A DNA stretch of 64,000 nucleotides. Origin: Ophiura sarsii (Eukaryota > Echinodermata > Ophiuroidea > Amphilepidida > Ophiuridae). The position numbers were made by a program, and so were the translations under genes. Positions 58,407 through 64,000 of this stretch are shown here, in pieces (the first letter of the stretch is position 1; every line of letters begins with the position of its first letter). The stretch spans positions 69,474,919 through 69,538,918 of the forward strand of contig CM069452.1 of assembly GCA_035610835.1 (NCBI GenBank). The letters are read 5' to 3'. The notes under the pieces were generated by a model that saw only the letters and a list, made by a program, of their open reading frames with translations, was not told the origin of the DNA and made no database searches.

Positions 58407-59461
58407 TGCCTTTTTAACAATCTATGTCAAAATCACCAGCTAATTCCAAAGAGAATTCTGAATTTAATCAACAAAATTTTTTTAGTCAATCTCAAGTTCA
58501 AGATCAAAATTCAAGTTCAAATTCAATCAAAATTTGAAAAATCTGAACATGAACCAAGTTTATTAATTATTAAACTTGATTAAGATTATCAATTAAAATT
58601 TATTGATTATGATTGATGATTAAATTTAATTAATAGACTAACAATGAACTTAATTGATGAAGTTTAAATTCACCAATGAGAAAAAAATTAAAAGCTCAAT
58701 GAAATCCAAGTCAACAATTTAAAGTTGACATCAAATTAAATGAATAAAGTCCCAAGTTACAGCTGAATATATAAAATATTTATTCAATTGCAGTGCAGTG
58801 TATCAATATTATGTATCTTGATTTAGAAATCAGTCCATTCAAAATTTATATAGAATTCTGACTGACATCAGTCTCATCCAAAAATAAACAAGATTTATTT
58901 CATCCGAAGAAATTGTCTGTCTGAAACGCACCTGTCCAGTAGAAGAGCTTATAAAATCTACACAATAGAATTTTACCGCGCTCAAGAATTTCAATCACGG
59001 ATTAAAAAATTTTATCAATGGATATCAGACCGTGGTCATGCACTTTTGAACCAGATTATCAGAGACTTGTAAATCGGAACAATTATATAAAAGACTTTAT
59101 CGACTTGCCACGTTGAACATGTAGAATGCGCCCATTATTGCCAGCGTAAATAAGACCTAAATATTGATAGGCCATACTACATGTATTTCGTGTATACTAT
59201 TTTAAACACAATTTTAATAGACCTTTCTGGGTCTATAAAACAAATTTCAATAGACATATAATTAAATTTCAGCAGTGCATACCAACAAAATGCTACCTGA
59301 ATTCAAACCGTCTCACCACGCTGAGTTATAGTCGTCGACACTGGATGCGATGAACAACAAAATACATATACAACTTTGTAGCTACAGTCCTAATTATTCA
59401 AAATGAAGGGGGCTGGTAAATTGACCGGAATAATATAAACATTGACATAAAAATATCAAAA
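58407..59461 (-). other. Gypsy 5' leader
   Basis: Non-coding, AT-rich sequence between the primer-binding site and gag. It holds many short tcaa- and aatt-rich imperfect repeats (58,480-58,760) but no open frame. RNA packaging signals would be expected here; none can be identified by sight. Confidence 0.6.
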
Positions 59462-59479
59462 TGCCCGGATTCTCCACCA
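59462..59479 (-). other. tRNA primer-binding-site candidate
   Basis: Two bases after the 5' LTR the minus strand reads TGGTGGAGAATCCGGGCA. A start with TGG matches the complement of the CCA tail of tRNAs, and the length of 18 is usual. I could not name the primer tRNA. Confidence 0.65.
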
Positions 59480-59481
59480 GA

Positions 59482-59935
59482 TGTTGTGACGTGGTTTTAG
59501 GGAAAATACTCGCATGGCGGAGAGGGGATCAAAACACACAGAATAAATATAACGGATATAGCTTCCAAGTTATTTATATATACATTTTATTAATTCATCA
59601 TAAATAGTTCACTTACTCATATTATAAACGAACACAGCACCCAGCATCCAGACTATCCTAAAGAAATGACATGACACGCATCAATCGTGAGCTTCTGTAA
59701 TTCAGAGCTCACTAGTCCTGTTGTGTGAATTGAAAACTATATGGCCTAAACTTATCATGAGGTGTTGTCAGCGTGACACGGCGACTTGAATTGGTCAGAG
59801 ATATTGGCGCGTAGACTGAATGGGATTCAGAATACGGAAGTACGGTGTTGCCATTTCAAGTCAATCATGGCCTAAATGAAACATATGTAAATCTCTAGAA
59901 TATAATAATATCAATATAAATTTAGCGTCACAACA
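59482..59935 (-). repeat. 5' LTR of the Gypsy element (454 bp)
   Basis: It is identical to the other LTR apart from one extra base (gagctcactag) and two extra bases (gaaacatatgtaaatc). It begins and ends with the palindromic pair TGTTGTGACG and CGTCACAACA. As the upstream copy on the minus strand it should hold the promoter. Confidence 0.95.
59571..59582 (-). promoter_or_regulatory. TATA-box candidate in the 5' LTR
   Basis: The minus strand reads TATATATAAATA about 90 bp before the inner end of the LTR, a suitable place for an RNA polymerase II TATA box with a short R and U5. An AATAAA lies just upstream of it (59,586-59,591), which would fit poly(A) signalling only if R is short. Sequence resemblance only. 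Confidence 0.4.
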
Positions 59936-60170
59936 ATAATAACACGCACTTTTAAGCGCCTTACTTTTAGAAACGACAAAACTCAAGGCGCTTTACAATG
60001 ACTAAAACAATATAAAATATACAGAGCAATATTATAGTGTACAAAAGGTTAAAATACATCAAAATAATTAACGCAAACCAAAAACCATCATAAAAAGTAC
60101 CAGAGTACCTAAGTTACAAATTACATTAAACAGACCTGACAAATATATGAAACATAATTAAGCATCAACG
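59936..60170 (-). repeat. LINE 3'-end remnant with ATT-type tail
   Basis: On the minus strand this segment contains tgtaaagcgccttgagttt and, nearer the end, aaggcgcttaaaagtgcgtg, followed by an ATT-type trinucleotide run. Paired aagcgcc motifs close to a trinucleotide tail are common at 3' ends of CR1/L2-like LINEs in aquatic animals. The tail is split by the Gypsy insertion (other part at 51,575-51,596). The upstream limit is uncertain and no coding part remains. Confidence 0.5.
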
Positions 60171-60314
60171 GTAACATTATAGTAGACTATTTATGCATTC
60201 ACTTTGATCACAAAATGGAAGTTTATTACAGAGCTTATACAGAGCTGTATATTGTTTGGGGAACAATTGACTACACCTGTAATGAATTTCACATTATTTT
60301 AATACCTTTGTAAG
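60171..60314. other. AT-rich spacer
   Basis: No feature seen between the LINE remnant and the next MITE. Confidence 0.3.
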
Positions 60315-60509
60315 ACTATACTCTGTTTGGCCATCTCGAGACAGTGACGTAACCGCGTATTCTACCAATTGCAGCACATAACGTGTGCGCCTACTCGCGG
60401 CGCTGGCGTACACACACGAGCGTTGAAAGGCGGAAGATACACACGTGTGCGTAAAAGCTTCGCCTGTTAAGTTACGTCACTGTCTCGAGATGGCCAAACA
60501 GAGTATAGT
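60315..60509. mobile_element. 195-bp MITE with 39-bp perfect inverted repeats
   Basis: Bases 60,315-60,353 (actatactctgtttgg to gacgtaac) are the exact reverse complement of 60,471-60,509. The centre is GC-rich with alternating purine-pyrimidine stretches (acgtgtgcg, gtacacacacg). TA dinucleotides at the outer part of the arms permit a TA target (element core 60,321-60,503), but the arms are identical through them, so the true edge is ambiguous. No coding capacity. The open frame at 60,445 begins inside it and is not credible. Confidence 0.75.
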
Positions 60510-60799
60510 ACTGTTGCCTATTTTATGTCATGACACACAACTTTATTTGAGTAGTGTATGCATGGACATTCACTTGATGATCAAAAAATGGAAGTTTTAT
60601 AGAATTTCACCCACTGTCTGCCACTCGGACTCTGAACTCAAAAAATTAAATATTTGCAACAAATATAACAACAATAAATTGATAATGTATTTAGGGTATG
60701 AACATTTTGGTAAGTGAAGATAATTTTTGACATTTTCAAAAGATTTTAAAAGATTTCAAAAATTATTCAAAATAACTTTTTTTGCTCCACGGCCTAGAT

Positions 60800-61225
60800 C
60801 AAGCATGTGCAACCTGCGGGCCATATGAGGCCCGCCGGCCTCTAAATCTGTGGCCCTCGAAACAATCCCAAAATTCCCATTGATGCGGCCCGTTTAAACC
60901 GGAACTGCCTAGGTTATACAACTGGCGGATTGATTTAGTGGTGTGCTCCTTTATTATTTAGTAGGGTGACGCGCTGCAGTAAATATAACTCGAGGTGTGA
61001 TTGCGTGTTAAAATCCCTGGTTAAAATGGCGCTTGCAGAGTAAAAAGAGGAAATTACACGAAGAAAAGCGGGTATTCAAGCAGGTATTTTTTTCTTCCTA
61101 AGCTTCCCCTCCCCCATTACCCCTCCTCCGGACGTATTTTGGAATGTTTGACAATCACTGTAGCCCGTTAATGGATCTCAAAATCACTAAGAGGCCCGGG
61201 TGGTAGAAAAGGTAGCACATGCTTG
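60800..61225. mobile_element. 426-bp non-autonomous hAT element with 8-bp target duplication
   Basis: The 8-bp sequence gcctagat is present exactly on both sides (60,792-60,799 and 61,226-61,233), the hallmark of hAT insertions. The termini are inverted: CAAGCATGTGCAACCTGCGG on the left and CAAGCATGTGCTACCTTTTC for the reverse complement of the right. The left subterminal region (gcgggccatatgaggcccgc) is GC-rich and palindromic, as in many hAT elements. No transposase fragment was recognised. Confidence 0.85.
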
Positions 61226-61233
61226 GCCTAGAT

Positions 61234-62301
61234 ATACATGTATGTCTACAGTTTTATGTTTCGGAGCCTGATACAGGAACCAACCCCAAGAAAAAGATTG
61301 GTTTTCCCTAATCAAAATGCAAATTGAGCTACACTACCACAAATAGTTGGACTGTGACAGTGTTAGACCCACAACACACCCCAAAGGTTATTCTTGATAT
61401 GAAAATGTCGCCCCTATATTTTTTGAAACTTTGACATATCTGTAAAATAGATTATGATAATGCATCAAGAAGTTATCCACAAACATCTTAGTCTGAGGTC
61501 ATGAAGATATATTAAATAACTTCTGGCTTTACTATAGTCGAGATGTGTGTGTAAAACTTATGATATTCTCATGTCTATTTTCCTTAAACAGGTATGTACT
61601 TGATTTATGATATTTCTCAATCTTAAGATACAGGTTGTTTTAATATTTAACCTGTTTGAGGTACAAAGTACTAAAAGAGATATTTTGGGAACTTTACATA
61701 CAGCGAGCAGAGAAAGTGAAAACCTTAGTCAAGACTTTAATTTTTTCGATGTATGCTCATTTTCAGGTAAGACCAAAAGTGTTCCAAATTGAGAACTTGT
61801 TTCAGGAACTCAAGATTATATGCTTAAGAATGATTATATGTTGTATTTACGCGAAATTAGAAAAGCAAGTAGCAATAGTTTCTAATTAGATAGTAAATCA
61901 AAGTAACTGTGAAAAAGGGAAGCACTGATACATTTTATAGTAGCAGGTGCCACGTAGAGTGTGTGTGTAATTGGGAGTATTCAAGCACCCAGATCACCAT
62001 TTTGGGTTCACAAACTAAACAATAAGTATTCCGCCAGAGTGTATTTAAGTGAAGGGAATCAGTGTTGCCATTATTTACATCCAGCATTGTGCATTTTTGC
62101 ACCCAAAGAAAGCCAATGTCCTTTCTTGGAATGAGCCTATTGTCTGGGTATTAGTAATAATATTACTAGAGAAATCTTCCCTATATAGAAATTGGTTTTA
62201 TACTTTTGGAAACTATGGATATAAGGATTGAAACAATTGAAAATCAATGTCAATCAAACTTGAAATATCAAGCTCATGAAGAAGAATAGTATAAGAGTAT
62301 A
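61234..62301. other. AT-rich intergenic stretch without recognised feature
   Basis: One kilobase with only short frames (61-77 codons on the + strand near 61,600-61,890 and 60 codons at 62,049). None has a recognisable motif, repeat or conserved domain. Confidence 0.35.
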
Positions 62302-62303
62302 TA

Positions 62304-62519
62304 CAGTTAAGCCCACAATTATTCATACCCCTTGACAAATATGAGTTTTTTGCGTTTTTCTCATATCTATACCAGCTGGAGTGGTGGAACTTTCGCTTTA
62401 CACTAAAGACAATTAGTTTGCAAGTACAAATCAATATCTTTGGGCTCAACATTTTTTGCATAACAATAGAATTGAACAAGAATTATGTTTTTATGCCTGT
62501 CCAAAATTATTCATACCCC
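62304..62519 (+). repeat. IR/DR-type terminal region of the Tc1-like element (left)
   Basis: The 15-mer aattattcatacccc occurs at 62,317-62,331 and again at 62,505-62,519, in the same orientation, 188 bp apart. This double binding-site layout matches IR/DR Tc1 elements such as the Sleeping Beauty group. The mirror image of both sites is present in the right arm, near 63,774-63,788 and 63,962-63,976. Confidence 0.75.
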
Positions 62520-62725
62520 ATACCAAGTCTAAGGATTGAGGCCACTTTTTGTGATAATACACATGTTTTTGACATTCCAAACATTCTTTATATTGTGTGA
62601 TAGGCTTTTATATTGTTATGTAATTATCCCATGATGTGTGCATACAATGTGGATGCATTTCAAATGTGTCCTATTGAATGTACAGTGAGGGATATTATAG
62701 AACAACACTCTAGCTCTTTGACAGC

Positions 62726-63187
62726 ATGGCGAAGAAGATCAAATAACTTTTTTTGTGCATATTGTGAATGCTCACAAAGAGGGGAAAGGCTACAGAGCTA
62801 TTTCGAAACAATTCCAAGTGCAAGAATCCACCACACAAAGCATAATTAGGAAGAACAAGACGTTCAACTCACTAAAACATTGAAGGATGCAGTCGGAAGC
62901 CAGCGGTGTCCCCTTGTTTGGCAAGAAAAGTATTGCGAAAGGCCAACAACAATCCACAGTTCACCATCAATGCTCTCCTGAACAACCCTGGCAATAATTA
63001 TTGGACCAAGATATCATGGCAGACACTCCAGCATATATGGCACATGAGAGGTCTCCATGGAGGCCGACCAAGAAAGACTCTACTCCTTAAAAGAGACACA
63101 GAGAAACTTTTCTTGCATCTTAAGCAATCCCAACACTGAAGACCAAAAACTTGGATCTTTGTCCAGAAGTGCTCTTGCAAATGCTAG
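62726..63187 (+). pseudogene. Tc1-like transposase N-terminal half, left arm (broken)
   Basis: Starting at the ATG (MAKKIK), the sequence resembles the paired-like helix-turn-helix start of Tc1 transposases, but stops and frame changes break it. The longest piece, 62,906-63,139, reads SPCLARKVLRKANNNPQFT, then a GLHGGRPRKTLLLKR stretch, matching the second DNA-binding helix region and the linker of Tc1 proteins. It ends near where the first catalytic aspartate would come (PKTWIFVQKCS), then meets the inverted arm. No catalytic DDE residues are present. Confidence 0.7.
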
Positions 63188-63578
63188 ATGAGTTTCTCAT
63201 TGTCTCTTTTCAGAAGTAGAGTCTTTCTTGGTCGGAGTCCGTGGAGAACTCTTGTGTACTATGTCTGCTGGAGTGTCTGCCTTAATATCTTGGTCCAAGA
63301 CTCACCAAGGTTGTTCAGGAGAGCATTGACGGTGATGTGGATTGTTGTTCGCCTTTCACCATACTTTTCTTGTCAAACAAGGGGACACTGTTGGCTTCCG
63401 ACCCTGTTCTTCAGGGTTTTTAACTGATTTGAACTGTCTTGTTCTTCCTAATTATGCTTTTTATGGTGGAATTTGGCACTTGAAATTGCTTCAAAATAGC
63501 TTGTAGCCTTTCCCCTCTTTGTGAGCATTCACAATGCAAAAAAAAGTCCTCACTGAGTTATTTGATCCCCTTCGCCAT
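63188..63578 (-). pseudogene. Tc1-like transposase N-terminal half, right arm (broken, inverted)
   Basis: On the minus strand, from the ATG at 63,578 (MAKGIK), pieces such as LSEDFF, KQFQVPNSTIKSIIRKN and VPLFDKKSMVKG appear in shifting frames, corresponding to the left-arm pseudogene and to the N-terminal DNA-binding domain of Tc1 transposases. Several stops interrupt it. This arm reaches less far into the transposase than the left one. Confidence 0.68.
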
Positions 63579-64000
63579 GCTGTCAAAGAGCTAGAGTGTT
63601 GTCCTATAATATCCCTCACTGTACATTCAATAGGACACATTTGTAATGCATCCACATTGTATGGAATAATTGCATAACAATATAAAAGCCTATCACACAA
63701 TATAAAGAATGTTTGGAATGTCAAAAACATGTGTATTATCACAAAATGTGGCCTCAATCCTGAGACTTGGTATGGGGTATGAATAATTTTGGACAGGCAT
63801 AAAAACACAATTCTTGTTCAATTCTATTGTTATGCAAAAAATGTTGAGCCCAAATATATTGATTTGTACTTGCAAACTAATTGTCTTTAGTGTAAAGCAA
63901 AAGTTCCAACACTCCAGCTGGTATAGATATGAGAAAAACGCAAAAAACACATATTTTTCAAGGGGTATGAATAATTGTGGGCTTAACTGTATGTTGGATG

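Larger units (their letters stand above)
51597..59935 (-). mobile_element. Ty3/Gypsy chromodomain LTR retrotransposon, 8.3 kb
   Basis: Two direct LTRs of 451 and 454 bp bound a 7.4-kb interior that reads gag, then protease, reverse transcriptase, RNase H, integrase and chromodomain on the minus strand. This order (integrase after RNase H) and the chromodomain identify a Ty3/Gypsy chromovirus-type element. A primer-binding-site candidate follows the 5' LTR, a polypurine stretch precedes the 3' LTR, and ataa is duplicated at the ends. LTR identity is nearly complete, so insertion is recent. The pol frame is broken inside integrase, so this copy should not move by itself unless its relatives supply the protein. 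No env-like frame is present. Confidence 0.95.
62304..63989. mobile_element. Palindromic (foldback) Tc1-like element, 1,686 bp, TA-flanked
   Basis: The two outer ends read CAGTTAAGCCCACAATTATT inward and are bounded by TA on both sides (62,302-62,303 and 63,990-63,991), as for Tc1/mariner insertions. Left arm 62,304-63,118 and right arm 63,188-63,989 are long inverted copies of the same 5' half of a Tc1-like transposon, separated by about 70 bp. They have diverged by scattered substitutions and small indels, such as about 12 extra bases near 62,630 in the left arm. The catalytic 3' half of the transposase is absent from both arms. It could have formed by an abortive gap-repair event or by head-to-head joining of two elements. 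Confidence 0.85.

Overview
The window is eukaryotic, repeat-dominated DNA. There are no operons, ribosome binding sites or convincing host genes. It contains a large minisatellite array, a CR1/Jockey-type LINE, a chromodomain Ty3/Gypsy LTR retrotransposon, several short inverted-repeat DNA transposons (MITEs) and a Tc1-type palindrome. This mix fits a marine invertebrate, perhaps an echinoderm, hemichordate or other invertebrate deuterostome. That assignment is a guess from element style, not from any host gene.

Bases 1-41,224 are one tandem array that runs off the left edge of the window. The unit is about 99 bp (variants of 68, 89, 100 and 102 bp), is strongly purine-rich on the + strand, and itself looks built from ten degenerate ~10-bp pieces. 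Blocks of 1-3 kb inside the array are near-identical copies of each other, so it has a higher-order, recently amplified structure. A 5'-truncated LINE (35,840-38,892, minus strand) interrupts the array, which resumes almost exactly in phase on the other side. The very long minus-strand open frames in the array follow from a 99-bp (3 x 33) period lacking stop codons; I do not call them genes.

Bases 41,225-51,596 are AT-rich intergenic DNA with old and young repeats: a MITE family in two copies (42,621 and 44,706), one copy split by a 1,048-bp TA-flanked insertion; a 36-bp poly-G tract; two tRNA-like SINE heads; a 301-bp C/G-rich MITE; a motif-rich repeat at 47.5-48.0 kb; small tandem duplications; and a Harbinger-like MITE with TAA target duplication at 50,452.

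Bases 51,597-59,935 are a Ty3/Gypsy element on the minus strand. Its two LTRs differ only by two small indels. It carries gag, a canonical TTTAAAC slippery heptamer directly before the gag stop, protease-RT-RNase H-integrase, and a C-terminal chromodomain. Pol is broken by a frameshift inside integrase at 54.41 kb. It sits in an (AAT)n run that looks like the tail of an older LINE.

Bases 59,936-64,000 hold that LINE remnant, a 195-bp MITE with 39-bp perfect inverted repeats, a 426-bp hAT-type MITE with a perfect 8-bp target duplication, and a 1,686-bp palindromic element (62,304-63,989) made of two inverted 5' halves of a Tc1-like transposon bounded by TA. Together the window records successive nested invasions. 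Only the LINE reverse transcriptase and the Gypsy gag and RT/RNase H frames remain intact over their domains.
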